In this document: positions 1-13,500 of the stretch, one piece after another | Numbering within the stretch: position 1 is the first letter of the stretch | How the letters are laid out: each line of letters opens with the position of its first letter | Origin: Forficula auricularia | Taxonomy: Eukaryota; Arthropoda; Insecta; Dermaptera; Forficulidae | NCBI GenBank assembly: GCA_024734495.1 | Contig: JALMQS010000873.1 | Location: 124,001 to 188,000, forward strand | Reading direction: 5' to 3' | Length of the DNA stretch: 64,000 nucleotides | Position numbers and translations under genes: made by a program | The notes under the pieces: model-generated | Seen by the model: the letters and a program-made list of their open reading frames with translations, nothing else | What the model was told of the DNA's origin: nothing | The model's database searches: none

Positions 1-118
1 TCCTGAAGGAAAACAACTCTTATATTATTATCCTATGAAATGTTTGCTTTTTTTGTCATGGTGGATATCATTATACATAATTAACTATCTTTTTTAATTA
101 TCAAAAATATCAATAGGA

Positions 119-205
119 TTATAATATTTTATCTGCGGCCCGAGAGAATTTTTTCTCTTCAAATGTGGCCCATATAAGTAAAAGGTTGGAGAGCCCTGAT
201 TTAAA
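119..205 (-). mobile_element. hAT element terminal fragment
   Basis: Read on the minus strand from about 202, the sequence CAGGGCTCTCCAACC followed by an A/T-rich tail looks like the terminal inverted repeat of SPIN/Buster-type hAT transposons. Only this end is seen and the partner end may lie outside the window. It sits just before remains of a hAT transposase C-terminus on the other strand. It could belong to the same decayed copy or to a separate insertion. Confidence 0.4.
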
Positions 206-365
206 GCAACATTCGGTATCATACAAGGAAGTTATCAAACGTTTTATTTTTCTTTCTCCGTTTAAAACAATCGATTCTGACCAGTTGACAAAGAATTTGC
301 AGATCAATCACTAAGAGATTAAAGCTAATAAGCTCAAATCAGAATGTTTTTATTTAAGGCAGTAT

Positions 366-695
366 TTGAAAAAACTTGTAAATAAATCGGCGGACTTGAT
401 GAGTATCTCAGACTTACAAACTTTAATAAATGCAGATAAATTAGAAGAAACTTTCCCGAATAAGAAAGTTGATACAAGGATATTCCTTTGCCTAATGATC
501 ACCAATTGCAGTGGAAAGCGGTTATTTTCACATCTAAAAAGATTATAAAATAAATTACGAACTACTACATTACAAAAAAGACTTGACTAATTTGTCAATC
601 ATGTGTATAGAAAGTGATATCCTTCAAAAATTGGACTTAGAGGACATAATAGAAGATTTTGCACAACAGAAATCTCGCAAGATACCATTAACATC
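366..695 (+). pseudogene. hAT transposase C-terminal (dimerisation) remnant
   Basis: The frame opening at 366 reads SDLQTLINADKLEETFPN, then RIFLCLMITNCSG, then LFSHLKR. This is the hAT C-terminal dimerisation block (FPN..ALRIFL....ERSFS.LK) of ZMYM-like hAT proteins. The frame meets a TAA at about 546. Homology continues to about 690 after one frameshift (MCIESDILQKLD, then DIIEDFAQQK). The conserved ER of ERSFS is changed to KR. It is a dead fragment with no upstream catalytic part in view. Confidence 0.65.
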
Positions 696-827
696 AACGT
701 AAGTCCAATTCTCAAAACAGCAATCACTTTCCTTATATTTGATTTGTATAATGATAAACATAATAACCAAAAAAGTCACTAAACAAAAGTACATTCTGAT
801 GTTTTCATTCACAATTTTTACTTTACC

Positions 828-1521
828 ATACAGAGTATGGCCAAGTATTGGAATCGTGTATGAAAAAGTGTTTTTTCCTTCTTTTTTTCGAAATATCTCA
901 AAAACGGCCGAAACTATTTTGATTAAAAAAAATTGAGCGAAACCATGGCATTTCGGTCTACAAAAAAGCCCTAATAAGTGAACATCGAAAAAATTATATT
1001 TTTCGAGATAATAATTGTTTTGTCAAAATGTCTGTTAGTCTATCTGTTAGTTAGTCTGTCTGGTTGTTATTCTGTCTGTTAGTCTGTGCGTTACCAAATT
1101 TTTGTGGACGAGCTAGCTCAAAAACTAGTGTGAAAATCGAAACCGAATTTCATACGTAGTTTTAGGTCCATTGAGATTAAGAGGTTAGATTTTGGTGCAT
1201 ATCGACCCAAAATTAAGGGGGGTGGAGGGGGGTCAAAAATGAAAATCTAGGCTCTTGTACCAAACTCAACCAAATTTTGTATACATAATCAGTGGGACCC
1301 CAGAAGTCTAAAAATGCAAAAACTAACCGCCCAAAATGGGGGGAGTTAAGGTCAAAAAATGAAAATCTTGGCCATTTACCAAACTCAACCAAATTTTGTA
1401 TACATAATCACTGGGCCCCAGGAGTCTAATAATGAAAAAACTTACCCATATAAGTGAGGGGCCAGGTTGTATGGTAAAGTCAAGTGGATGGCCACATTAG
1501 AACACGTCAGCTTATTTTGTC
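828..1521 (+). repeat. ~690-bp dispersed repeat, copy 1 (inverted partner at 21753-22470)
   Basis: This block recurs as a reverse complement at 21753-22470. Both copies carry the same landmarks in order: ACAGRGTATGG, a GTCTGTTAGTCTGT-rich stretch, GACGAGCTAGCTC, two imperfect G-rich 'TGGGACCCCAGAAG' modules, and AGGGGCCAGGTTG. There is no credible ORF. The two copies face each other across exons 2-8 of the phosphatase gene. Confidence 0.75.
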
Positions 1522-1647
1522 TTTCTAAAAGGGCCCTAAATTCTGTGTGCCCAAGGGCCACTGCATGGTCTATAAGGGCCCTGTGAATGAATGTACTATC
1601 CCTGGTATAGAATATCTGTTAATTCCCATATGAAAATAGCAAAATAA

Positions 1648-1790
1648 GTTAAAGAATCAGGAAGGTATGAATACAATTGTTAGATATTTTTTTAAAACAA
1701 AAAACAACTTATTTTATTAAAGAATCAGGAAGGTATGAATACAATTGTTACGTATTTTTTTTTAAACAAAAATACAACATATTTTGCAAT
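1648..1790. repeat. tandem duplication, ~70-bp unit x2
   Basis: AAAGAATCAGGAAGGTATG and the following AT-rich bases occur twice in direct orientation, near 1650 and 1719. Each copy is followed by a run of T and an ACAAMWTATTTT block. It is a recent local tandem duplication with no coding potential. Confidence 0.75.
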
Positions 1791-3960
1791 ATATTTTATT
1801 TATCAACTTGTAAATTCTTTTCATTTTTTTTTAATTAAATAAATGATTACAAAAATCAGCTAATAATATATTTCTTAATTAATCATATTTCAATAGTATA
1901 CTATATTTTATTCTAAATTTTGTGGTTTTAATAAGGAATGTTAATAAAACTAAGATAATTATTATTAAATTATTTAACAAACATAATTAAAAAAAAAGAA
2001 AAAATTTATAATTGTTCTATTTTGAAACAGTTCATTTTTTCAAAGTTACCAATGTGTGTTGTATAAGAAAATGAATTGTAATCAAAATATGTAACATTTT
2101 TAGAATACAATTGTCTTTCTTGTTGAACATCTTATAAATTGCCGAAAAAAATAATTTCGTAAATAGAAAGATGTCCAGTGTATCTCTAAAAAAAGTAATC
2201 TATTCTTTGAATAAAATATACTTAGTCCAAAAGGACACATGCAGGAATGGATAGAGAAGCGATTTGAGATTATTATTTATTGAAAAAAAGAATTCAATTC
2301 TAATGGTGAATTCTGGTGACCGATAATTTTCATATTCTTTGATAAATTTTGTAATTGAATTATAAACGAAATATGTAAAAAATATATTTGTCCTATTTAA
2401 AATGAAATAAATAGGCTCCTGAATACCAGAGTCTACTAGACCTTCATTAGCAGTGACGGTCATAAAAGGGGTGTACAGCGCCAAAAGGCTTGAGCGTCGA
2501 GACTTTATTTATTTTCTACTTCCCGTTTCCCGAGGAGAAAAAATAGAAGGAAAAATCCCGGGGGAAATTTATAAAAAATACATTGTAATTTGTAATAGTT
2601 AAAAATAAAATAAACTAAAAAATTTCAACAATAAAAAAAACGCACACTAGAATCACTCAAATCAGACAAAAAACGCACAAAAAAAGGTGTTTGTGCACTC
2701 TTGTCTTGAAAATATATATTATTATAATATCATAATGACGTAATGACGTGTCAGGGTTGAGGCCAGATCAATCAAAACCCTCAATCATCATATTATTTGG
2801 ATGTCTATTTTGATTATAATGAAACCTGAAAACTTAAGATTGAAATTCTTGGTACTTTATAAATTTTTAGTTCCAAGAAAGAAAGAACATTGTCGCTTTA
2901 TAGATCGTTGCTTTTTAACTGAGACTTGATCTTTATATACCAGGATAGAATTGGAAATTTGTCACTATAGATAGACATTTTTTTTTTAATTTATTGATTG
3001 AACCCTTTGATAATTTTATTATTATACCTCTCTTTCTTCCACTAATGGATCATTACATCTACACATTCAATGATGTTTTTGGTGTCCTTAAATTATAAAC
3101 TTTAAAACCGTACTTAATAATGAAGGCCTTAAAATTAGTCCAAAAGTTATAAGCATGGTTTGAGTGTTTTGATTGATTTAGCTTAAACCCTGATATATCC
3201 TCATTATAAATATAAGATTTTATATTCCCTGAATTAATATTGTATATAATATGTGTTGTATAATGTTTATGGCAAGCTGTGTTGTTTTATAGTGAAACAT
3301 ATTAAGCACAGGAATTATTTGAAGGACTATAATCAGACAAATAATTCCTGTGTATTGTATAATGTCTGTTGATCAATAAATAAATAATTAGAACGGCTGA
3401 GTTGAGGCTGGCGACATCGACAGACCTCGGTGCCGGATAGACTAGGACCCCCAATGTTCATTACGATTAAAATAAACACAAGTTCCTTTGAGTAGACAAT
3501 ACTAACTAAATTTATAAGGACAAAAGTGCTGAAATCTTACACTGGGAAAAGTGAGCTCATAACTAATAAATTTCAATCGATAATCCATTTTGAAACAATT
3601 TGTCGACTAGGGGCCACTCTGGTATTGAGGAGTTCATAATCTATTTATAAAAATTATTAAAAAATAGAATGGCATAAGATAACTATTTTTATTAAACAAT
3701 TTGTGAATTCAAGTGAACAAATTTTTACGCCAAAGAATAATTTCATATTGATTATAATAGTAATACAGAGTAATATAATAGCCATATCGGAGAATATAAT
3801 TTCAATTTTTCTTTAAGGGCTATCTATCCAAAAGGAACTTTCAGCCAAATTGTCTCTTGTGATATTTAGAATTGCACTTAAAATGAATATAAATAACTTC
3901 ATAAAAAAAAAGAGAGAGAAATCTTACTTCCCTTCTAATTAAATAAATATACATCACATA
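1791..3960. other. AT-rich gene-free stretch downstream of the phosphatase gene
   Basis: I see no gene here. The stretch is AT-rich, has frequent stops in all frames and only short poly-A/T runs. A small imperfect stem lies at 3300-3352, where AGGAATTATTTG is repeated inverted as CAAATAATTCCT. A G/C-richer islet at 3400-3455 has no recognisable homology. Confidence 0.6.
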
Positions 3961-3974
3961 GATTCATCACAAAT

Positions 3975-3980
3975 TTTATT
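3975..3980 (-). terminator. AATAAA polyadenylation signal of the PPM1H-like gene
   Basis: AATAAA on the minus strand starts four bases after the TGA stop at 3986-3984. This implies either a very short 3' UTR or use of a more distal signal not identified here. Confidence 0.5.
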
Positions 3981-3983
3981 TCA

Positions 3984-4500
3984 TCAATTTAATTCTTTAG
4001 ATATCTCTAAAGAAGGATTGTCATTTGTTACATTAGTCAATGAATTTAAGTCCTCGGTTGGTTCCTCGGGATTCCTCGTTGTTTCGATTGATTCCATTTC
4101 ACACGAATCAACGTCAATCTTTTTAGAATTTTTTGGAATGTCTGAGTCGGAATTTTCTTGTAAGTTAATTTCATATTTTTCACTTACAGTAATTTTTTCA
4201 TCAATATCTAAATTCTTCTGATGATCCCGATAAGAATCCTCGGGTTTATTTGGTAAAACTTTTGGAGAAGTTTTCAATGAAAGCTTGCCAAAACAATTTT
4301 CATTATAATTCTCGGACATTTCTTTAATGGCATCATACTCATGCTGCCATTCAGTAAATTCTTGTTTATAAGGAGCTATTGGAATGACAAAGACGGAAAT
4401 ATCATCGATGGTAGCTACTTTTGCATCTGAAGTGGTCCAGACTTTTTCATTGAGTTTACCTCTAGAATGCATGACTAAATCTTGAGCTGCAGAGGTATAT
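3984..4500 (-). CDS. PPM1H: PPM1H-like exon 8 and acidic C-terminal tail
   Basis: The acceptor TTAATAG|A completes Arg430 and gives YTSAAQDLVMHSRGK, as in PPM1H. DDISVFVIP then closes the catalytic domain. The usual GSGDD is TIDD here, so the preceding Gly-Ser is lost but the Asp pair is kept. The remaining ~130 residues are rich in Asn, Glu, Ser, Asp and Thr and look disordered. Confidence 0.92.
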
Positions 4501-7500
4501 CTATTAAAAAATAAAAATAAATTTAATTATTTTGATTATTCATGTCCATCGATTAAATTAATAACTTGTTGTAGGGAAATAAGGACAATAGCTTATGCAA
4601 GTATTTTTTATCTTATGCCAACGTTTCGACAACATTGTTGACTTCCTCAGGGCTCAAACAAATTAATTTCTTTGCATATTTATATATTGACAAATAAGGT
4701 AAAACCGGGGGATATGACGCGTTTTCGAGATCTCGAAAACTCGCCCTTCTGGCGTGGGTAAGACATTGGGGAACGATACTACCCCCCATCACCACCAGGT
4801 AAAGCGTGTCTACCCCAGTTACAAGCGAACCGTCGTGGAAGGCGGATTTGTTTTGTCCGCCATTTCGAAGATCAACACATGTGAAATTTCATCATATTTA
4901 TTTCAAATATTCGTAATTTGTTTTCTTTTGCAATTTTTGTTGGTTTAGTGTATTCTACGTTATTGCATATTCTTTAAAATCAATATTAAGACTTATTTAT
5001 TCACATAGCCCTCATTGTTTACTATTTGCAATGTTTTACCTAAAATTGCATCGAATGGGTGATATGACGCATTGTGAAACAAAACGGGAAGTTGTGGAAG
5101 CGGCCCTTACGTGACGATATACTTTTTTATGAATGGTCCGCAGTTTTTGGGAAACTTGAACCCCCCAAACAATTTAGTAAGACTAGGGAAATATTCATGG
5201 TCCCAGACTTGTGTAAATATGTTATTTAAGTTAGGTACTCTTTTAAAACTTAAAATTGGTCATATTCTTTTTAGGTACGTCCATCTTTCATTGTTTACCT
5301 ATAAGTTTCATGAGTTTCAACTTGAGTTTTTATTTTTGGTTTACATGTAATTTTCCATAAGCCATTTCCCCCACACCGCCTGCGTCATATACCCCCTTGT
5401 CGGGGATATGACGCAAAAGTTGACTTTTTATATTTTTATAAATTTTAGTAGTTCTTATTTTAAGATTAAAGCTGCAATTTATGCTATGAGTACCTAATAG
5501 TCCTAGGTACCATTAACACCAATCATTATGTCATTATAGGTATTAACGTTTGAGATTCGGCAAAAACCCGAATTGTGCTTCATATCCCCGCGTTTACCTT
5601 ATGCAAAGAAATTAATTTATTTGAGCCCTGAGGAAGGCAACACAGTTGACGAAACGTTGGCATAAAATAAAAAAAGGTATTGTCCTTATTTCCCTACAAC
5701 AACTTATTAATAAATTTAATATTGTTTAATCAATTAGAGAATCTATAATTAAAAAACCAGTACCTATATTTTAAACGTCCTAAATCATTAGCAGGAAAAT
5801 GATCTAGACTTTTTTGTACTATTTCAGCGGCTTTCTCATTACTTGTAACGTCCCACAATCCATCGGTACCCATTACAAGAACATCAGATTCAGTAATTTT
5901 TTCATTGGCAATATCAAGGATCTTAACCTGGAAATGAAAATTAAATATATTTATATCAATAAAATGACTCAATGGAGATTTTAAAAAAATTTTAAGGAAG
6001 AATGCTGTACGTTCTATATTTAAATAAAGTAAAGAAAATTTAACATTTTAGGTAGGTTTCACAATTTTATTTTTTTTAAGTAGGAATAAACCAGTGGTAC
6101 AAATATAAAGTTTTAAAATTAGCTGTTTAGGCATTTAGACCATTAAGGTAGTTCTTTAGCGACAATCCACACAAAAGCCTCGTAACTACTCTATACATAT
6201 GAACGGTGCTAAAATTTTAGGTGACTGTACTTTTTACACTACTATATTCTCTTTATGGATGGATCGTTTCCAAACCAATGACACTTTATCCCCTCCACTA
6301 AAAATAATCGCCTAAATATGTTTTTTTTTATTTTTAATCAAAATTACGAGGTAATTAATTTCAATTTTTTTAAGTTACTCCGAATAAATTATTCTAACAA
6401 ATATTAGTTTTTCATCAAGATGGTGAAAGTCCTTCAATGAAAGAAAATAAAATAATGATCATTTTCCCACCCTTTCCCAATTTACCTTATGTAAAAAATT
6501 TCATTTTTAATTGCAATTATTTCATGTTTGGTGTTGTAAATTGTCCTAGATGAAGGAGGAGATATCAGCCAAAGATGGAATCACTGGGTTCAATAAAACA
6601 CCTTTAATAAGACGTTTCGGCCTGAATTTTATTTGGCCATCTTCAGTCAATTAGGAGTTATACACAAAATGCGGTACATATGTGATCGAACCAAGCCTTG
6701 TCAAAAATAAATTTTTTTTAGCTTCATGTGAATTTATAACGTGCCTGGACCCAAAAGTTTCATTCTGAAGCATTCTGAAACTTTTGGGTCCAGGCACGTT
6801 ATAAATTCACATGAAGCTAAAAAAATTTATTTTTGACAAGGCTTAGTTCGATCACATATGTGTACCGCATTTTGTGTATAACTCCTAATTGACTGAAGAT
6901 GGCCAAATAAAATTCAGGCCGAAACGTTTTTTAAAAGTGTTTATTGAACCCAGTGATTCCATCTTTGGCTGATACCTCCTCCTTCATCTAGTACAGTTTC
7001 ATCACAGCCACGAACTCTAACAATGTTGTAAATCGTCTTGAAATTTTAACAGTGTGTTTATTATGCTTTTAATGACTTATATTCCAAGCTTCGAAGACTT
7101 CTTGAATTTTTGCATTTGTGAAAGAACTACCTTAACCCGAAAAACTTTGAGAATCATCAATCTTACCACCTTGTAATGAAAATTAAAGTTTTTTTTAAAT
7201 ATTATAGGAATTGGATGAGCCAGTCCAGATTCAAATAAGAGAAATTATATCCAATAAGATGTCATTTATTAGAAAAAGCTTTTTCTCTCTTTATTGTTTT
7301 CAAAAGCCGACGTTTCGGAAGTTTTTTCCCTCCTAATTAATTCAGAGTTTTGAAAAGGCCAATGAAGAAAGAACAAGTTGTCACACTCTTCTGTCTCCTC
7401 CCTCAGTGCTAGCTGGTGTGAGAATATTTTATGACATTCCATCAGTAGAATTTAGATCAGCGATTCTTAACAGAGGGTCCGCAAAAATATTAGAATTTTT

Positions 7501-10500
7501 TAAGTTTTTATATCTTTACAAATAAAAATAAACTGCAACAGATCGTTGCTAAACTTTATCCAAAGTCATTTGAAATATTAATGTTTATTCCTTTATTATT
7601 ATTAATCAGATATCACTTGCTATTTGCAGTCCATGTTGACTTAAATTCAAAAATAGTGATGATTCTCATCTAATACTCGAGGAATAACCATTCTACATTA
7701 AAGTACTTTAAAATATCCTTTTACTAAAAATTTTATTTAACCTTTTTTGTGGTCCCCAAGGTACTTAATTACGATATTAAATTTCATCAAAATTGGTTAA
7801 GTCATTTTCAAGATATTTAGAAAAATCTAAATAAAGTACTGGAATAAAGTACTAATGTTTGTGGATCGATATGTACCAAAAACTAACCAGCTCTTCATTT
7901 TGTTAAAGTAATGGTAGGTTTTCAATTTCATTTCAATCGGTGAAACGGTGTGGAAAAAATCGTGGACGAAAAAAACGATAACATACATACATACATCCAC
8001 TCTCTGCAAAAATCACATTTTTTGGCCTCTGGACGAGAGACCCCATGTAATTTTTGGCAAAACAGTCACATGCTAAAATTCAACCTAATTGAATACTACA
8101 ATTTGAGACATTAATTGAGACCATGAGTTCCGTAGTCTTTACCTGAGAACACTTTGAAGTCGCGGTTGCCGCGAGACCGATTACAATACTTTACCCGTGC
8201 TTCGCATTGGATAAAGTAAAAATAAATAAAATAAATATGTAACTAGTTTTTATAAGTGATACATATGTAAGTGATAGATGAATATAATGACATCTCAATA
8301 TTTTTAAGCATGGTTAAACCAAGGGGTGAACCGTGATTGGAATTAGGTGTACACCGTCTTTGGAATTATTTGGAATTACTTTGGAATTCATTAGATAATC
8401 TATTGTCTTCTACTTAGAAATGAAATTGGAAGGTGTACACGATTATAGGTCGTGGTTCACCCCTCGGGTTATACTAAGTGAAAACTTTGAGGGCATAGGT
8501 AAATTTGACCCAAACAGACAGATAGACAAAATTACAAGTTGAATATAATCGTGTAAATATTTTTTATAAGCCTAGGTTTACAATTTTTATACTATAGCAA
8601 ATATATTTTCATTTGCAAATATACCTATTTTTCAAGAAGTATGTTATTACTGACAATCTGATAAAGCAACTAAATTTATCAAAGGAAATCAACACATTTT
8701 TTCCATGAGAGTTCAAATAGAGGCGATACATACATGGGATTCGAAGAATAGAATCGAATATTTTTGAAATGTTTCCAAATTATTCTCAAATGATTACAAA
8801 TAATTGTGAATTTGATAAAGATCATACAAATTATTTAATTCAATGTCATCTCCAAAAATTAATTGAAAAATTTAACTAATATTTTCCAAATAATGAAATT
8901 GATAGCAGAAAATTGTGGATTCGAGATCCCTATAATAACTGGGATAATACCAATTTATCACCAACCCATGATGGCACTCTGATTGAATTGATAAAGGATT
9001 TAAGGTTAAATTCACTTTTCAAGAAAAAAAAATTTGGTACAATTTTGGATACATATTCGGAAGGAATATCCACACCTGTTCACCATCGCCATACAACATT
9101 TATTGCCTTTTGTTTCCACATATCTGTCCAAAAAGGAATTTTCCACAATGGTCAATATTAAAACGAAGCAACGTAATCGACTCCAAACAGACTCTTGCAT
9201 GCGAATAGCTTTAAGTAACGCAAATGAAGTGCGAATAGACAAATTAGTGGACTGTAATCAACAACATTTATGAATTATTGTTAGATTTGAGTTTTTTTTG
9301 TACGAGTAATTACCTAATGGGGGGGGGGGTACTGGCCGCGAAAATATTTTAGGATTTTAAGGGGACGGCGAATATACTTTCGGATTTTAATGGGGCCACG
9401 AGTAATAAAAGGTTAAGAACCACTGATTTAGATGATGGAAAGTCATAAAATATTCTCACACCAGCTAACACTGAGAGAGGAGACAGAAGGGAGTGGCATC
9501 TTGTTCTTCCTTCATTGACCTTTTCGAATGCCTGAAGAAGGAGGGAAAAAACATCCGAAACGTCGACTTTTGAAAACTATAGAGAAAAAAGCTTTTTCTA
9601 ATAAATGACATCTTATTGGATATAATTTCTCTTTGGACTGCCTCCTCATCCAAATCCTGAAATACTACTTTACCAGTCTACGGAAACTAATTCAATTTTT
9701 TTTTTTTTTTATAATTGTTTAGACAAAATATGTCAAGGTAGCTGTTTGATTTGTTTAATTTCATGTCAGAAGCATTCATCTCAAGGCTAAGCTAACTATC
9801 TGGTAACTTGGGGGGTGGGGTGTTTCCTGACATGAAATTAACAAATCAAACTACAGCCTTGGTATACCTTGAGATGGCCTTTTAAATACTTTTCTAACTT
9901 GTAAAGTTAATATTGAGGAGATTTCCTATAGGGTCATTCCATGTCAACTCAACACACCCATTTTACCTCCTCACTTTAGATTTTCTTGAAATTTCGTACA
10001 CTGATATGCTGTGCTAATATGAATAAAAATACAAAATTTCAAATTTTTATCTTGAATAGTTTTTTTATATGGCCTTGTGAAATTTTCAAAAAATCGCAAA
10101 AAAACCACGAACAAACAATTTTGAAACTGCTCTAAAAGCTGTCTTAATTGAGTTAGAGAGGTGGGACAGGTGTCATTTTGCAGCTTTTTTAATGCTCTTT
10201 TCAGAGACATACAACATGACATAGGTTGTAATAAATTTTTTTTTCAAAATGTAAATAAAATTTTTCATTTTGATTTTTTCTAAAAAGTACCACTTTTATT
10301 TTTTTTTTTTTTCCTTTTCCCTTGGCATCGGGCACAAACCCATTTTGCCAGGTACCACTTTTAAAATTTTCAAAAAAATTCTGTAAATAGATAGTACTTT
10401 CATAAACTACTATGCAAAGTATAATTATTATATATATATATATATATTGAAGGAGACAATAAAAGCGTGTTTCTGCTGGAATTATAAATTTTATTTATAT

Positions 10501-13500
10501 AACGTTATATAAATAAAATTTATAATTCCAGCAAGACACACTCTTATGTCTCCTTCAATATATAAAAATTCTGCTACTCTCGGCAAAAACTTTCAATTTA
10601 ATATATATATATTATATATAGTTATTTAACTAGCACAGAGTGTTTATTTCATAACCATAGTTTAATATACACAAAGTGATTTTTCATAAAATGTCGTTTC
10701 ACTACGTTAAAATCATTATTATTTGGTCAAAACTGGGTATTTATGAAAAACAAGAATCAGTAATAATTTTTTTAAACATAGACCCCATTACCATCCCATC
10801 ATTATACTTTGCATAGTAGTTTATGAAAGTACTATTTATTTACAGAATTTTTTTGAAAATTTTAAAAGTGGTACTTTTTAGAAAAAATCAAAATGAAAAA
10901 TTTGATTTACATTTTTGAAAAAAAAATTTTATTACAACCTATGTCATGTTGTATGTCTCTGAAAAGAGCATTAAAAAAGCTGCAAAATGACACCTGTGCC
11001 ACCTCTCTAACTCAATTAAGACAGCTTTTAGAGCAGTTTCAAAATTGTTTGTTCATGGTTTTTTTGCGATTTTTTGAAAACTTCACAAGGCCGTATAAAA
11101 AAAACTATTCAAGATAAAAATTTGAAATTTTGTATTTTCATTCATATTAGCACAATATATCAGTGTACCAAATTTCAAGAAAATCTAAAGTGGTGAGGTA
11201 AAATTTTTATTTAAAGTGTGTTGATTTGGCACGGAATGACTCTATAGTAATCATCCCGTCGCTAGCGGTCTGGCAAGTCAGGCATTGCCTGTGGGCGACA
11301 GCTCCAAGGGGGCAGCAAAATATTGTTTAGTGTTTTTGTTTTTTTTATATATCTTCTTTTATTAAATCAGAAACAGCATTATAATTTATTTTTTTTTGTA
11401 ATAAAATATTTTTAAATTTTAATAAAAAAAGTTTCGAGATGTTAATTTTTAACACGTTACAATATAACAGTTTTCTGAATATCCTGAATTATTATAATCT
11501 TTTCATCATAGAGTAATATAGAGTGGAAGGCTACCGTATATCGAAAAAGCGCTCTCTAGCGACTGCAGGACGAAAACTCTCAGTTCTTAAGAGCTATCCA
11601 AAGATCATAGAACATTCAAAGCCTTTGTCATAGATAAAAGATACATACCCTTGATGTTATATATATATATAAGCGTATTTTTTACTCTTGATGTCACCAA
11701 AATTTGCCCCGAAGAGAGCGGTTTCCGCCATTTTATTGCCCAATGGTTTCGCCCCGGTCTCGCCAGAGAGCTCTGTAACTCGCGTATACACGCTAAAATA
11801 CATTGGCTCCTTATGGAGCCTTCCACTCTATATTACTCTATGCTTTTCATCTTTTTAATCCAGTATTTCGAGGTCAGTGCTATTTTGAAAAAATATATAT
11901 ATATATATTTCTTGATTATTCCTGCATGAGGTTTATTCTGAAAAACTATATAAAAATTCCCAGATTTCAAGTTATATTATTTAATAAATTCAGAAAACGA
12001 GTGACACCGGTATTCTTATATCTAAAAAAATATATTTATATTGAGTCAGTTGTACTGATTAATTAATAATTTAAATTAAACATTTTCTGAAAAGTTACAA
12101 GCTCGGTATGGGAGCTGCAGAAATTTTGCCTGGGAGAGATACATTCCCTAGCGACGGGCCTAATTGTAAGGTTTAAATTTCGAAAAAAATTCAATCTTTT
12201 TCGACAATCAAAAATCTCATTTGTTTTTATTCGTTATTATTATATATGAAAAGCAAGGAATGTTGTGTTATAAGATAAGAATGTTAAATGAATTAGTAGA
12301 AGATCGAAGTTAATGTTTTTTAAATATTTTAAATGAATAGTAAAGTTATTAAATAAATACCTCTGGTTGAGATAAAAGAAAAGGTTTTATTGGAATGTTG
12401 CAATTTAGTGCTTTAAGATCATGGTCTCCGAACCCTCGAGTAACTCCAATTGTAGCTAAAACTCTACTCTAAAATAAATAATAAAATGAAATATATAAAT
12501 TGAGGTTATTTTGAAATGAAGATAGGAGAAAATATCGATATTCAAAAACAAGAAGCAGTATTGCTTGAGGGTTTAATTGCTTAGAAAGACTATTGATTGG
12601 GATTTGAACCCAGGACAGCAAGTTGCTTACCGAATCTTCGATAGCAATGATAATGAATATATTTCAAAAGAACTGAATTGAAACTCAAATCAAATTTGAT
12701 AGAATCTCATATAAAGGCCGCTTCACGCGAGGTTTTTTTGGCTGCTGGCAATTGAGCTGGCTGCCGAGATGGAAATGACCTCACTGCTGGATGTCTTGAT
12801 GGACCCTGCTAATAGAATATGTGGTATTTTCAGCGCTTGATTTTCTGCTGGATTTGAGTGAAAAGCAATCGGAAAGCAGTATTTTATCACCTGGGCATAG
12901 CCCCCACAAGGAAGGGTCCCAGGTGTACCCGCGGGTTTGGTGCCCCGGACCCTGTCATGGCATTTTTTTTATTATTCCACTTCATAAAAAACACACACTT
13001 ATTCAATAGTTTTTAAGAAATTTGGTGTTGGTACTTGGTGAAACATTTTTTAAATTATTGGATAAAAAATACTTGGTAGGTTTCACATTCAGATATTAAA
13101 ATAAAACGAATTTATTTTTGGAGAGACTTTAATCTCGATATATATATTTCGGGTGGCTAACCCATCGTTGAATATACACACCTCTTCTATTAGCCACCTC
13201 GTTCCTTTACATTTCGAAAGAAAGTGCTTACGTTTAGATTTTTTAGAGTCAAGTGAAATAAAATTAGCTCTTAAATAAAACGAATATACTAAATAATCAA
13301 TTAGAAGTTAAGAAAAGTACAATCATTGATTACATTCTTTAAATATTTGCAATCTTGTGTTCATTAATTCTTCCCCCCCCCCCCCCCTACACCTACTTGA
13401 GTGTAGATCCTCATTTCTCAGAAGGCCATTCAAAATTAAACTAAATAGACTTCCTACCTTTCTCCCTCACCGAATTTTAAATATTTACCCTTTTGTTATT

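Larger units (their letters stand above)
7458..9425 (+). mobile_element. hAT transposon (Buster/SPIN-like), degenerate, with intact ends
   Basis: The left end CAGCGATTCTTAAC and right end GTTAAGAACCACTG are imperfect inverted repeats of the CAGTGGTTCTTAACC type known from Buster hATs. An exact 8-bp target duplication ATTTAGAT flanks it (7450-7457 and 9426-9433). The right third encodes a decayed transposase C-terminus on the plus strand. The left half has been invaded by other repeats, including a MITE at 8322-8464. It landed in the spacer of a fold-back element. Confidence 0.85.
7206..9660. mobile_element. fold-back element split by a hAT insertion
   Basis: Arms of about 240 bp (7206-7449 and 9434-9660) are inverted copies. 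Shared blocks include GGATATAATTTCTCTT or its inverse, AGCTTTTTCT, GACGTTTCGG and GAATATTTTATGAC. With the hAT removed the arms are separated by under 25 bp. The outer arms carry CTGAAGA, a hairpin and GAAACGTCG. Relatives occur at 29340-29660 and 31790-32107. Confidence 0.75.

Noticed and set aside
9971..11117. Two near-identical peptides (MSCCMSLKRALKKLQND...) on opposite strands
   Set aside because: They lie in the two arms of a fold-back, so the identity follows from the inverted duplication. No homology or codon bias supports a protein.
12575..12655. Functional tRNA on the minus strand
   Set aside because: B-box-like segment only; cloverleaf cannot be completed.
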